DNA of 64,000 nucleotides from Falciphora oryzae (GCA_000733355.1 JNVV01000027.1:268940-332939); one strand, 5' to 3'. Positions 25,494-38,300 are shown, numbered from the stretch's first letter. Program-made: numbers and translations. Notes: generated by a model not told the origin, from the letters alone.

Positions 25494-27116
25494 TGTTGAG
25501 CGACCTTCTTTCCTGAACTGCGCGGCCGCGGGTCGAGGTGGGTTCGAGAATTATTCCAATTCTGGGTGAGGAGGATCCGAGACGTGTTAGCTCAATAATG
25601 TGTCTGCTGGGGGGAAAGTGACTCGACAGTCAGGCAGTAGGCGGGATTGCGCAAATGTCCTGACGCTCCGTCTGTTCTGGCGCCTCGTGTCCTACGTACA
25701 GAGTGGAAAGAGGACGCAGCCGGGGGCCGGCAGACTCGGGATCGGGGTAGGCGCAGGGCCCGATTCGAGGGCGGTCAAAAAAGGGGAGCGGACTCGATGC
25801 AAACAAAAGAGAAGAAAGGAAAGGTGGTCTGAAGGAGTGACGAGAAGAAGCGCAAAGGCGTAAATTAAAAAGAGAAAAACGACCTAGGCTGCTTCGCGAA
25901 GCATCGACGAACACAGCAACTGGCAGCGAAGATCGGGACCGGAGGAGATAAAAGGAAAGAAAAAGGAGAGCGCGGGATCTCTTGATGAGGCAAAATATTT
26001 TTTTTTTCTTTCCCTTGCCAAAACAATGGATGCACTTGTTCGTCAGCAAAAAGGAGGTGGACCGTGGATGCGCTTGCATGTGGTGTGGCTCCTTTTCGGC
26101 CGGGCCTGTCCAATGAGGCGTGGCCCGCACGACGTCCAAGGCAAGGGCCAAGGGACCCAGGAAAAGGGCTACGTCGACCCGCAGCCAACTCTCATTTCGT
26201 TTCCCCATCTGTTTCTGATTGCCCATCCCGTCCCCAAGGCAAGAGGCAGGAGAACCCCCACCAGAAATTGGGCCGATCAAGCCGATATCTTTGACTGCAC
26301 GCGTCCTGCGGCTCAATGACAGCTGTGCCTGGGTAATGCAGGGGTTGCATTGGTCTAGCCGGGTGCGATCACGTGACGCCACTTCCGTTGCAATGTGTTC
26401 AATGTTCCATCCCCATCGTCATTTCTGCAATCTCAACCGTGGAGCCGGGACGGGCCTGTGAAGTTGGCGTGCCGCTAGTGGTTGTTCTCAACGCAAAGGC
26501 GTGGCTTGCCCAGCAATTCCGAGGTCCGCATGGTCTGTGATTGTCGCCATCTCAATTGACCATTGTAAAAGCCCAATGCCACCCATGAATCCAGCGAACG
26601 AATGCCTGTCTCCCCGCACATTGGATAGAGTTATCATGGTCTCCGTGCTCCAACTGAAATCGCGTTCACTTGTTGGCGGCAGGCAGGCCTTGCCCAACAA
26701 CCCGCAGCCTCCCATTGGCCCGTGGGACCTCGGGAGTGGAGCCCCTCAGATGCAATCCGAAGCCTGACAGAAGGGTAGTCGGCGCCTGAGGCCACCAGGC
26801 GGGCTCGGGAAGGCTCGCCCAGCGAGTCCTCGGCGAATGAAGCTAAACACCAACGAAAAAGCGAGCCGAAAGATCATTCGATACCCACAAGCCCAAACAC
26901 CTGTCAAATCAATCAACCGCCCGCCCCCAGTCACTTTTCTCGCTGCAGCCCACCAGCTGCGATCGCGACAAGGACCCAAGCCTTCTCTGGACGAGATCAA
27001 ATTTTGCCGCACCGACCCGGACGAGGTTCAATTGGGCTTTGGAGCTTCCTCCCCCTCCATTATCTTTTTTTTTGCTTTTCTTCCCCTCCCCCGAATAACC
27101 GCGCGTATAAAACGTC
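25494..27116. promoter_or_regulatory. Divergent spacer between the elongase and COX6
   Basis: The 1.6 kb between two outward-facing starts must hold both promoters. CT/GA-rich stretches flank both genes, and a pyrimidine-rich leader precedes the COX6 ATG at 27117. No coding frame is supported. Confidence 0.5.
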
Positions 27117-28014
27117 ATGTCGGCATCGATCCTCCGTGTCGCCGCCCGCGGCGCCCTGCTCCGGTCCAGCATCGCCCGGCCGGCCGTCGCCCAGCCCATC
27201 GCCGCCCGCACCCGATACGCCGTTGCCGCCCCGAGCTTCAGCACCTCGGCCCGCCTGCGCTCCGCCGACCCCCACGGCGAGGAGACCTTCGAGGAGTTCA
27301 CCGCCAGGTATGGAGGCAACCACGGATGGGGTGGACTACGCACATGTCCCTCTAGACTTTCTAGGAGCTGCAGGCTGCCGGAGAGAGATCTCGACGGTGT
27401 CTGCGATGAGGCGTCTGCTGCGGGGCCGCGAATCGGCCTCACAGAGCTCCACGGAAAGCAGGGGCGAGGGAGTCAGGGGTTATTGGGGCTCAATTGCTGA
27501 CTCTGGTGCTCTGGGCAGATACGAGAAGGAGTTCGAGGGTGTCCAGGATGTTTTCGAGCTTCAGGTGAGCTCCCTTTGGGCATGGAGAGCATCGGATCTT
27601 GCTCGGTGTTGGCTGTCGGTCGAAGGGATCGACCAACGGACTAACACAGTGGACTCGCATCACAGCGCAACCTGAACAACGTCTTTGCCTACGACCTTGT
27701 TCCCTCTCCTTCTGTTCTGGTCTCTGCCCTGAAGGCCGCCCGGAGAGTTAACGACTTCCCCACAGCTGTCCGCGTTTTCGAGGGTGAGTTTTGATCGACA
27801 ACTGTTTTTGGGGTGGAAGGACCAAATCGGAAGCGAGGCACGGCCGGGTAGCTAACCACTCTTTGCGCGCCCCGCCCCCACCACAGGCATCAAGGCCAAG
27901 GTTGAGAACGAGGGCCAGTACAAGCAGTACCTGGAGGAGCTGAAGCCCCTGAGGGAGGAGCTGGGCATCACGCTTAAGGAGGACCTGTACCCCGCTGACG
28001 AGGAGTCGCACTAA
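27117..28014 (+). CDS. COX6: Cytochrome c oxidase subunit VI (mammalian Va homologue)
   Basis: Nuclear-encoded structural subunit of mitochondrial complex IV on the matrix side. Exons are 27117-27307, 27519-27564, 27666-27783 and 27887-28014 (160 residues). Introns are 211, 101 and 103 bp. The N-terminus is an Arg/Ala/Ser-rich presequence without acidic residues, ending near SFSTSARLRS. The mature protein shows the family sequence HGEETFEEFTARYEKEF, NNVFAYDLVPSP, ALKAARRVNDFPTAVRVFEG and KEDLYP. The tiny 46-base second exon encodes YEKEFEGVQDVFELQ, and each junction preserves the frame. Length and motif order match yeast Cox6. Confidence 0.95.
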
Positions 28015-28633
28015 GCGATCTAATCCCAATCAACTCTTTTGGAAATCCGGTCCGGGCGATAATGGGTGCAAAAGCTAAAATTCCAAGTCGGCGAGGTCGG
28101 AGACCGGGGGGTCGAGGAGGGAGCTCTGGCGAGGTTAAGGGCCCAAGAGATACAGAGCGAGGGGGAGAGCAGGGCCTGCTTCCTGATCGGGTCCCGCTAC
28201 CGGCCACGGGCCGTCGAGCGCCCTTGCGGCCACCACCAGCGGTCGGTGCCCAGATCGAACCTTGCGTCATATCTCAAGAGATTCTGCCTGGTGGCGCAAA
28301 CCGTTGTTTGTGTGGCTGGCTCCCCTTGTACAAGTTCACTAGACATATATGTTTCCTTTTCTCTTTGCCCTCGTTTTCGGCCTCTGGACCTGACCGTGCT
28401 TCTCGCGCACGCTTGGGCGTGGCCTAAACGTTGAAGGGATTGAGTCTGTCACTCTTGATCAGCATCGTCTTCTTCCGTCTTCTTTGTCAACTCCCAGCCC
28501 CTTAGTCACACCCGGTCCGGTGTTTCGTGCAGAACTCGGAGCAGCCTAACCCGCATGTTCGTAAACCTGCCTGTAATATGCAATTTGGGACTAGGGGGTC
28601 ACCAACCCCCTATTATGTACAAAAACGGAAACC

Positions 28634-28681
<48 letters not shown>

Positions 28682-29227
28682 AGTGAGCGTCGTGAGGAAA
28701 ACGGCCTCTGGAAATATGTGAGCCTAGCGCGAAAATACGGCGGGGTCTCGGCTCTATCCGCTAGTCGGCGCCTTCTTCACAGGGGTTCAAGCGTTGGCAT
28801 CTCAGGGGGTTGGAGAACGGACGCGGACCGGCAAAAGGGAGGATCAAGTCCGAATTTCTCGCGACCGGGCTCCTCGAGGACCAGCCACGTGAATAGACGG
28901 TCGAGTGTAAGGAGGATAATAATGTCACCCAGCATGCGCGGGGTCATAAACCCTTGACCAACACACCAATGAGGTCGTGCGGGTGATACAGGAGCCTCAC
29001 GCTGCGCTGCGGCGGAGGGGTCCCGCGGCTTACGATGCTTCCCTAAATAAAGGGGTTTACAGGCCATCTGTCTAAAGGAGGCCACACATCACCTCTCTCA
29101 ACACACATCACAGAGTCCAATATTGACTTTTTGGTTGAATATCATTACTTCAATATTGCATCAAAAAGCGCTGATATCTACGCCTCGTTTTACCCTCCAG
29201 TGGTCTCTTTTCTTTTGTGCCTCCCCT
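28015..29227. other. Convergent spacer between COX6 and SPC3
   Basis: 3' regions of two convergent genes. It holds the (AG)21 microsatellite. A 102-codon minus-strand frame at 28777-29085 shows no family resemblance and was not called. Confidence 0.55.
28637..28678. repeat. (AG)21 microsatellite
   Basis: Perfect AG dinucleotide repeat of 42 bases between the convergent COX6 and SPC3 genes. Confidence 0.97.
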
Positions 29228-29986
29228 TTAAGCCTTGGCCTTGGGCGTCTCCTTGACCTTGATGGCGGGCAGGGGGAAGGGTGCGCTCAGGCCGCCCTTC
29301 ACGGTGGCCCAGTGGCCCAGCTCGGTGGCGGTCTGGTCCCAGGCCAGGACGCCGACCCAGGGCTGGACATTGTAGTGCAGGCACAGGCGGACGTCGGCGG
29401 TGCTCGCGATCTTGCCGGACGGGTGGGTGATTTGGTACTTTGGCCTCTGGTTCTTGAGCTTGAGGATGCCGCTGGATTTGATGGGGTGTGTTAGTCTGGC
29501 TTGCATGTTTTTCCTGGGAGTGAGGGGAGGGGATAGAGCGCGTTCGTACCGGCTCGGGTCGATGCTCTTGCCCTTTGCGCTCTTGATCAGCTTCTTGAGC
29601 GTGGCGGGCCCCAGGTTGGAGAGGTGGTCGGCCGAGGGCGCGGTGATGATGTTGTCCCAGATGACGGCCTGGTTCGTGGCGTTGCTGCTGCCTGCGTCGG
29701 GGACGGGCCACTCGGCCGTGACGTAGACAAAGACCTGCTTGGTGTTCCAGGTGAAGAGCGACGACAGGTCGGCGTCCATGCTGAACTTGATGATGGCGTA
29801 TTCTTCCTTCTTGGTCGAGTAGTAGTGGGGCCGGCCGCGGACGACCTGGACGTTCGTCGTCTTGAGACTACCGCTGGGGTTCCGCGCCGAGAGCAGGTCC
29901 GTCGTCGCGATGAATAGGCCCACGACGAAGGCCACCGTCGTGAAGAACCCGAAGGTGTTTTGTATCCTCACTAGGGAGTTGTACAT
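29228..29986 (-). CDS. SPC3: Signal peptidase complex subunit 3
   Basis: Accessory subunit (Spc22/23 family) of the ER signal peptidase, needed in yeast for catalytic activity. Minus-strand exons are 29986-29550 and 29471-29228 (226 residues). The 78 bp intron has donor GTACG, branch CTAAC and acceptor CCAG, and joins SIDPSR to GILKLKNQ. The ATG at 29986 was chosen because family members start with a motif like MYNSLVRIQNTFGFF. The open frame extends upstream, but without family similarity. A single type II signal-anchor segment (about residues 12-30) is followed by the lumenal domain, with family motifs TTNVQVVRGRPHYYSTKKEEYA, DLSSLFTWNTKQVFVYVTAEW and VWDNII-like AVIWDNIITA. Confidence 0.94.
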   Translation of the reverse strand: MYNSLVRIQNTFGFFTTVAFVVGLFIATTDLLSARNPSGSLKTTNVQVVRGRPHYYSTKKEEYAIIKFSMDADLSSLFTWNTKQVFVYVTAEWPVPDAGSSNATNQAVIWDNIITAPSADHLSNLGPATLKKLIKSAKGKSIDPSRYERALSPPLTPRKNMQARLTHPIKSSGILKLKNQRPKYQITHPSGKIASTADVRLCLHYNVQPWVGVLAWDQTATELGHWATVKGGLSAPFPLPAIKVKETPKAKA

Positions 29987-30591
29987 TGTTGCTGGTGGCG
30001 GGCCGGCCGGGGCTCTCCCTCTCTGTAGGTCGCTTGTTGGTCGCGCCAGGCGAGGCGTGGAGGTTTCTCGGAGGAGTAGCTGGCACGCTCGGCTGCTCGT
30101 TCTCGTCGTTGGAGTGACCTGCGATTCCGAGGGTCTGCGTGGGAAGCAGCTTGGCGGAAAGGTCGCGCTAGGGGAAAGCTCCGAATTGATGATGCACCTG
30201 CCGGGTCGCGACTTTGCTGAGGCCACGTTTGGTGGAGACCTGTCGTCTTTGGGGCCCTGCAGCGGCCCCACTCACTCCATGTACCATGTGCCAAAGTACT
30301 GTGAGATGCTGCCAACGACATGAGCTCTTCGTCTCACTCGATTTCTGATCCAAGATTTAGAAATTGTTCTCGTTGCCAAGTCATTATATTTTACCACTAG
30401 GGAAATAAGCAGGCTATCTAACCCAAATCTCGGCAAATCGTGTACGTCGTATACAGGGTATCAACAACAAAAAGGAGAAAAAAAAATATGACAAGAAATA
30501 TGTCGGTATATGTTCGAAGAGAGACAAGGCCAGCACGAATACAGCAAAGAAAATGTCGTTAGTGTACTCTCCATCTAATCAAACCACCCGC
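29987..30591. promoter_or_regulatory. SPC3 promoter and 3' region of the hydrolase-like gene
   Basis: A spacer between two genes on the same strand. The right-hand half is A/T-rich, as expected for a 3' untranslated region. No coding frame is supported. Confidence 0.5.
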
Positions 30592-33257
30592 TCACTCCGG
30601 AACCGGGCTAGCCACAGGCGGCGTCCCTCCCAGCGGCGGAGTCGTGACCACGATCGTATCCGGGCTCTCATCATCCGACGTGAACAAGTCCCGCGCCGGC
30701 GGCTTCAGCAGCTCGCCGAGCGGTACTGACGGGGAGCCCACTGCGGTAGGGGATGGCGGGGTCGTCGGCTTGCTCTTCTCAGCCAGCTGCCGTCCTTGAG
30801 ATGGGCTTCCTCCTTCTTTCCCCTTCCCCTTGTCAGACCGAGGCGGCGACGGCGTGCTGGGCTCGGTCTCTTCGGCGATCGTGGGCGGGCGGATCTCCCG
30901 CTTCCTGTCTGCACCCTCCGACATCCCAGGGGCGGCAGCAGTGGCCGATGGTGGCGTTGCTGGCTGCTTAGCGACAGCACCTGTCTCACAGCCGATGACG
31001 ACGGACTCGAGCTGCGCCGTGGCGGCCGCCGCCGCATCGCACCACACGCGCAGCTCCATGTCTTTGGCGAGGACCTCGACCGCGAGACCCCGCGCGCCAG
31101 CGACCACGACCTCGGGCCGCTCCCACGCCAGCGGGCCCGGCCGCCCTGGCACGCGCTGTGCGAAGGCGACCTCGTACCGCGAGCGCCCCCACGCTGGACA
31201 CACGTACGGCTCCTCCGCGCCGGCACCGGCGAGCTCACCCGCGGGCAGCTCGGCCAGTTCTGCGAGCTCGCTGCCCGACACTGCCCCCGAGCCGTGGTCG
31301 TCATCGTCATTATCATCATTCGGGCCGGCCCCCTTTTTCTGTCCAGCACCACTACCACCACCGCCATCAGCAGCCTTCTCCGCATCCAATTGGCCTGCCT
31401 TTGCCTCCGCGGTAGGCGCAACAGCAGCGGAACCAACGGCCGGGGAAGCGACGGCGCCGTCTCCGCCCAGAAAGACGGTAATGGCGACCCTCGGCCTGGA
31501 CACTCCTCGCGACACCCTGGTGCGCGCCTCCTCGGCCTCGGCCTCGCCATGCGCCGCGCACTGCGCCCAGAACCGCAGCGCGTACTCGGGCCCGGGCAGC
31601 CACGCCAGGTTGGCGAGCGTGACGACGCGCTCGTACGTCAGCGTCGGGATCGTCGACGTCGTCTTCTTGAAGTCGGAATGGTAGCCTTCCTCCTCGGCGG
31701 CCACCGCAGCCGCCTGCATGTCCTGCGGGACCGTTGCGGCGACGCCGGGCCCGGCGAGCAGCCTCAGCATCTTGATGATGAAGACCAATAAACCTGTGGG
31801 ACTGTCGCAAAGTGCGTAGGCGAGGGTATTGGGCTCGCGCAGGCCCAGCGAGTCGAGCCCTGTCGCTCCGCAGGGGTTGGACGTGCTGGTTGGCGGGCTC
31901 TTCTTGTCTCCTCCATTATTACCTCCTATGAGTGACTTCCGCCTTTTTGTCAACAGCCCGTTGCGCGGCTTGCCGCGACCACCCGCCGCAGACTCTTTCC
32001 TGGCTTTGTCCGGTCCCGCCCTTGCACCAGTTTTGGCAGACGAGAGGGCAGCCAAGTCCTCCTTGCAATAGCCCCAGATGGCCAGCCCAAACAAGCTAAC
32101 GATAAACCACTTTACGAACTCAACCACCGACGACGACGCGAACGACGGCCGCGCAAGGGGCGGCGACACAACGTGGACGCCCCGGCACGAGTCCCGGTGG
32201 TGCGTGGCCAGGCGGTCGAGTAGCAGCCAGTCGACGCGGGCGGGTGACGACCGCGCGCTGGCGGCGCCCGTGGCCAGGTATCGCGCGTAGCCGAGCCGCC
32301 GCATGAGGGCGTCGAGCAGCTCGGCCGACGTCGGTACCGCGGGTGCGCCGTTGGGCAGCGCGTCGCTGAAGCCCAGTCCCGGAAGCGAGGGGATCACGAC
32401 GTGGAACGCGGGCGCACCATCCCCTCCTGCTGTCGCTGGTGGATCTGTCAGCGGCGCGGCCAGGTGCGCCAGCGACAGGTTGGTGAAGGGGAACGGCGGG
32501 ACCAGCAGCAGCGGCACGGCGCCGGGCCGCGGGGAGCGGAAGTGCAGAAAGTGGATGCGCAGAGGTGGCGCCTGCTGCTGGGCCTGTTGTGCCGCCTGCA
32601 GGTAGTCGCCGGCGCCGGGCAGCGCGAGCGAGGTGCGGAACTGTGGCAAGGCGTTTAGGCGGGCCTCCTGGTCGCGCCACGAGAAGCGCTCGAGCCAGTA
32701 GTCGATCAGCGGCTCGACCGACGGCTTGGGCTCCCACCAATCGGCCGAGCGCGGGTCCGCGTTCTCGTGCGGCAGCCGCGTGAGCTCCAGCTTCTGTCGC
32801 GTGAGGTCGAGGTACTTGCTCGACACCTTTTGTCCTCGCGGTCCATTGTCAGCATACCTATACTATTCTTTTTGTGGCGGCTGGCGCGCCCTTCGCTTTA
32901 TTATTATTATTCTTCTTCTTCTTCCATTTGTGCGCCGCTTGATGCGTTTGCTTGCGCACTAAGAAATAAGGGGTGAACCAAAAACGCCCCTATTGTTCTA
33001 CACAGCGCTCTTCGCATGCGTGCCAGCGCGGGATTCCCCACAGGGATCTGCAGCCTTCGGCGTCCGGATCTGACTTGCAGGACCCAAAACTCCCGGGCGC
33101 CGGGCTCCGTGAGCGCCGACGGACGAGAAGGAAAAGAAGAGAGAAAAAATCTAGCCAGGCAGACAAAAAAGAAAAAAACTCAGGCGAGGCTTACATGAAT
33201 TTTGTATGGCTTCACCTCGTCCCCGACCGCGGGGGTCTCGGGCACGAGTGCAGCCAT
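30592..33257 (-). CDS. Epoxide-hydrolase-like alpha/beta hydrolase, catalytic motifs lost
   Basis: Minus-strand exons are 33257-33195 and 32826-30592 (765 residues). The long frame alone has no ATG where homology begins. A 21-codon upstream exon (MAALVPETP... KPYKIH) ends at a GTAAGC donor, and the 368 bp intron brings it in frame to VSSKYLDLTRQKLELTRLP. The N-terminal part matches the epoxide hydrolase N-terminal domain (YWLERFSWRDQEARLNALPQF, IHFLHFRS, GLGFSDALPN). The expected oxyanion motif HGWP is replaced by VPPFPF (residues 130-135). The expected nucleophile motif GGDWG is replaced by ATGAAS (about residues 206-211). The second half has long Ala/Gly/Asp-rich linkers and no evident catalytic His. 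It is probably a non-enzymatic family member, function unknown. Confidence 0.75.
32827..33194 (-). other. Predicted first intron of the hydrolase-like gene
   Basis: Donor GTAAGC at 33194-33189, branch GCTGAC, and acceptor AAAAG. At 368 bp it is the longest intron predicted here, and it contains TTA/TTC trinucleotide repeats (32898-32924). The splice restores family similarity exactly at KIH|VSSKYLD. Confidence 0.75.
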
Positions 33258-35375
33258 AGTTGCTCGCCTCGGCCGTGCTAATTTTAATGAGAGGCCAATG
33301 GGTTCAAGGTCCTCGTGTTATAAGTAGTAGGTAATATGAAAAAAGAGGTCGAATGTAGGTGAGTCAGTACATAATAAATGTTTGCTAGAAAGAGTGGCGC
33401 GAGGGGCAGAGCAAGAAATAACTGGACGAGGGCATGTGAAAGGACAGGAAGGACGCGAAAGACGCGTCGGGAGCGTGAACAGGTCGTATCACAAGTGTGA
33501 AGGCGCAACGAGGGTGAGGGTCGTGGGGAAAGGAATAAAAATTGGTCGAAAAAAAAAGAGGCCAGAAAAGGAGGGGGCGTTGGCGAAGGAATAGGCAGGT
33601 CATATCTGGGGCTTGAAGGGAAGCATATCAACATCATTTTACCTGCCTACCCGCCCATATAAGAGATCTGATGCGGAACAAGATTGGTCTTCTCCCCAGT
33701 CTTTGCCTGCGCGACCCCTGCTCCTGCCGCCGCCCTAGAAAAAAAGAAGAAGGAAAAAAAAAAAAAAACCCTACCCCCCACCACCCGCGAAGCCGGACAG
33801 CTAGCGAGCCAGCCAGATCGCGCTCGTACCTCCTCGAGGGAAGTGCATGGCTTGCATGGATACCTAATAAACCGGCCGACCCACCGCGATCAAGTGATGG
33901 CCTTGGCTGGCGTGCGTTTGCTGGCGTTCCCCATTCCCATCCCGGCCATGGCCGCTGCAGCCATGCATGTGGCTTGAGGGCCAAAGGAACGTATGAAGGG
34001 ATGAGGAGGCACCAGAGGAAGAAGATGGTGCGACGCAACAAAACGGTGTCCCCCAGTCTCCGTGGTGCTTTTGCTTGGCCACAGACGGCAAGGTGTGGCT
34101 AAACCCCTGTGGAGCCATTTCGGGGCCGCCCGTTTTGGCCCAAGGGCGCAGAAGAAAAGCACGAAGAAGCTGGCGTGCCTTGAAACGGGGGTGGCGGTGT
34201 CTACACGCAAGCCTGCCTGTATACCCTGGTTGATCATTTCCGAAACGCGGAAAACAAGGGTGTGGCGTCCACCAGCGGTGCTACCGTCGTCGCCGCCGCC
34301 TGCCGCCCGCCAACACACAGCGCAGAACCACTCCCACCAGCCTCTTTTTCCTGTCGTCGCGTTTTTGTAAGGAGAGGCTGGAAGAGGCGGTTGCAGCCGT
34401 ACCGTTGTAGTACACGTGATACGCCGGGAGGTACGTTGGGATGCAGAAGAGAGAATACGGAAATGAAGCGTGAGACGGGAAAAAAGAACACACGAAAAGA
34501 AAGGAGAAAAAAAGAAAAAGGAAAACTGCCGCCCTACATCTCCACCCTCACAAACCGTCGCGCGCGCAACAACAGCCCGCCCCGCCGCCTACCAACCCAA
34601 CCAACAACACGTGGTCCACCTCCCTCCCGTGCCTAGCTGCCTTCCCTGTCCCAGCCGCCCGATAGACTGGCTGGAGCCAGCACTCGCCACAATGGGCACC
34701 CACACACACCAGCCACGCGTTCTCCTCCGTTGCCCTCTTTGCCCTGCAGGGTCGAGATCGTCCCATCGCGGGTCGGTGAGAAAACAGGACAGGAGGAATG
34801 CTTGGCCGGCAAGACATCTTGCGAGCCTGTCATCCTGACGGGAAGCTTGTTTTTCTTGCATCCCTGGGGCTCCCAACGGCTCTTCAGACTCCCGTCTTTT
34901 CAGCTTGTATTGCCCGACTTTCGCCACCTCGTGACGCAACTCTCTGATATTGCTGCCGAACGAGCAGATAAAGACGGTCAGGCAAGTTCTAGGCTCCGAG
35001 AGACTGCATCACAGCGTAGGCAGCGCAAGACATAGCTACCAATGGTTTCCGTTCCAGAGCAGAAAGCTCGACAATGCCATAGCCGCCTCAAAATCACCGA
35101 ACCAAGCCAATGCGTGTTGCACGAGGCTGTCAAGACCGATCAATCATTCAAAACGAACAAAGGAAGATAAGTGACAAGCAAGACAGAGAGAGCCAAGGGC
35201 AAGGGGATATACACACATAGCATAGCGAACCAAGAGGTGTTTACTGGGGTTTCGACAAGCAGATCGAAGACGCCGATCAGCACTGCAGCGCCCGCCGCCC
35301 TGCGCCATCAGCCCAGGGCCGACGATGACGACAATCACCCGGGAACATCTGCGAAACAGAGAAACTCCTCCGGAC
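33258..35375. other. Spacer between the hydrolase-like gene and the HID1 homologue
   Basis: 2.1 kb with no supported gene. It should contain the hydrolase-like promoter next to 33257 and the HID1 3' region at the right end. Short purine-rich tracts are the only notable feature. Confidence 0.5.
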
Positions 35376-38300
35376 CTAGCGCTCAGCAGCACCTCCTCTG
35401 CCCTCCTCCCGTTCTCGCCTGTCCCCTGAGCCGCCACCCTCGCCACCCCCTCCCCCTCCCCCTCCTCCTCTGCCCGCAGCACCCAGCGACTCGGCAGCGC
35501 CCCGCAGGTTGATGGCCCCGATCCTGGAGACAATGTTGCTCCCGACCGCGTCAACGGCTCCCCTAGGAGACGTCAGCGACGGCCCCGCGGGCGGCGCCGT
35601 GTTCTGGACCACGCGGAACAGCTTGATGGCCGTCGTGTTCCAGATCCCCGCCGTGCCCCTGGCCGCCGCCAGCTCTGCCGTGAACACGAAGCTCCAGATG
35701 AGCGACTCGTACCAGCCCAGCGCCAGCGGCGACCACTCAAACGAGTGCACCCGCGGGTCGCCCGCCTCCACTCCGACGAGCCTGGTCGTTCGGATCTTCT
35801 CCAGGACCTGTTTGCTTGTTGCATCGCCGCCCGGCTCCGCCAACGACGACGACAGCGCCTGCCGCGGGAGCAGCGCTGTCAGCTGCTGCGTGAGTGTCAG
35901 GAGCGTGTGAAGCGGGAGCTCCGGCAGCCAGCTGTCAATCCACTGTGCTGTCGGCTCAAAATAGCCTACGGGTCCGGATAGACCCAGCGAGCCGCCTCCG
36001 CCACGCCCGCTGCTTCCGCCATTGTTTCCTGATGAGCTCCCCAGCGACGTCGTCGAGTTCTGTCGTGAGAACGAGTGCGCTCCGGCAGGCATCTTTCCGC
36101 GCGCCTTCTCCGACATCCCCCGTAGTTGTGTTGGTAGTGCCTCCTCGGCCACGCTCTGGCTTCCGCCGGTACGGTTGGTGGACGCGACCGAAGACGCCCG
36201 CGATGGCGCATCGCTCTGCGCTGGCGTCGGCCTCGAGTCATCTTCGTCGCTATCGTCGTCATCGTCATCGTCGCCGATGGCAAATGTGCTGTCCTCTTCA
36301 GGAGCCGCACCACCGCCGCCTTGATGCGACGTCCTAGAGTGAGGTGTCGTCGGGCTGGCCAGGCTCTCCATCGAGTTGCGGTTCGAGCCCATGTCTAGGG
36401 GATCCGCCACAGATCCATCTTCCTTGCGTCGTCTTTGCCGCCTTTCTATTTCCTCCTGTCCGCTCTCCAAAGTGAAGTTTCGTAGCAGTTCGATCCGCTT
36501 CCTATTGCGTAGAATAGCGAGTACAAGCTCAGGGTTTTCTGTCATGGGGGGCAACGGTCATCAGCTTCAGCTTCCATTGTCACTGATAGGCAAGGCATGG
36601 AACTTACTTTGATATTTATGTTCCACAATCGAGTTTAGTGACTCGAGGAGTGCTCGGAGCAAGTCGTGGTTTGATTCATTAGCCAGCAAGAAGGATGGCG
36701 ATGACATGGAGCCAAAGAGGTGCATGAGTCTCGAGCACGTCGTCGTACTGAGGCCTTCCAAATAGGGCGCAATGTTGTTGATGACAGCAAGGAGGGCGGG
36801 ATAAATAGCCGTCAGCTTCCCCTGACTAGTAGTGATGAGGTTGTATATGGACTGGTTTCCAGTCACAGCGTTAGAGTTTCCGAGACCAAAATATTGCAGA
36901 TACACCCACACACGGGGGATGCAGGTATTACGGCGAGACTCACCTGGATAAGAAAGTCCCCGTATGTGCCCCTGAAGGCGGGGATCCGGATGGCCGGCGG
37001 GAGCGTGTCCTGCGCCTCAAACGTCTTGTTGAGGTTAACACCAAAGTTCCGCTCGACGCTCAGAGTCTGCAGCAAGAAGGCGCACATCCTGACCACCCCT
37101 TGCTTGGAGCCGTCGCCCTTGTACTCGAGGGCGTAGAAAAGCACGAGTATGACAAAGTCATGCGCGCGCTGCGTGTCGATGATGTAGGACCGGAACCGCT
37201 TGTTGCACTGCGTGATCTCCCAGAACAGCATGATGATCTCGGGCGCGAACTTGACGTTCGCGACCGACGACGACGACTGCGCCCCCGGTATGTACGACGT
37301 GTTGCCCGACAGGGGCTGGTTCAGGATCCGCGTCATGCCGTCCACGATGAACTGGAAGTCCTGCGGCCGGTGGAGCCGCCCGAGGAAGTGGCGGTAGTAG
37401 TTCTTCTGGCTCTGGTCCGGGATCGGGTACAGGAGCACGACCAGCAGGAACTGCAGCGTGTGAGTGACCAGCGTCTGCTTGGGGTCCTTGAACACGAGCG
37501 TGTTGTACGGCACGCGCCAGCTCGCCGGGTTGTACTTGAGCGTCGTGTTGAGCAGCGAGCACAGCACCGACAGCACCACCTGCTTGTCCGGGCACGTGCA
37601 AATGTGCGTCAGCGCCCGCACCCCCCTCTGCGGCAGCACCCCCGCCGACATGTACATGCTCTGGCTGCCCAACGTGAGCAGCAGCCGCAGGATCTCGGTC
37701 CGGTTGCTCTCCCACTCCTTGGTCGTCGCGATGGCCGTGTTGCAGCCGACGCCGCTCTGCCATATTGCGTAGCTGACCTTGGGCTTCCCCTGCGCCTGCC
37801 TCGGCACCGTGAACTCTCCCATAAAGAGCAGGTCCGTCAGCGTCTCGATGAGCTCCTCGGCCAGCGGCTTGGCATCCTCGAATCCGTCCTCCGTCGTCGT
37901 CGTCGCGCTGGACGCTTTTTTGCTGGATGGCCGGGCCTGCGCACGCAGAGGCACCCCTTCGTTGTCGTCGTCGCCATTATACTCGGGGTCCGTAGCCACC
38001 GAGGCTGGTGACATGGGCTGGGAGTCGTCAAAGAGCACCTCATTGGCGATGGTGGCCCTGCGCGTGCGCTTCCGGCGTGTGCCCCAGAAGAACTTCTCCT
38101 CCCATGCCTGTAGGGGCTCGAGCTCGTACAGGTAGGGCAGAATCCGCGTCAGCACGCGGATGCAGTTGAGCGCATCCCGCTCCGGCGCAATCTCCGGGTC
38201 CGGGAAAGAGGGGTGGTGCCGTAGTATGAAGAGCCGGGACGTCACGGCTAGTATCAGCGTCTCGATGTTCTCGATCGCCTGGTCTCGGGTGCGGCGAATA

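Noticed and set aside
28777..29085. 102-codon minus-strand frame between COX6 and SPC3
   Set aside because: Has a hydrophobic stretch, but no family resemblance and lies in the 3' regions of two convergent genes.
37100..38011. 303-codon plus-strand frame opposite HID1
   Set aside because: Arg/His/Gln-rich composition typical of an antisense shadow of a GC-rich exon.
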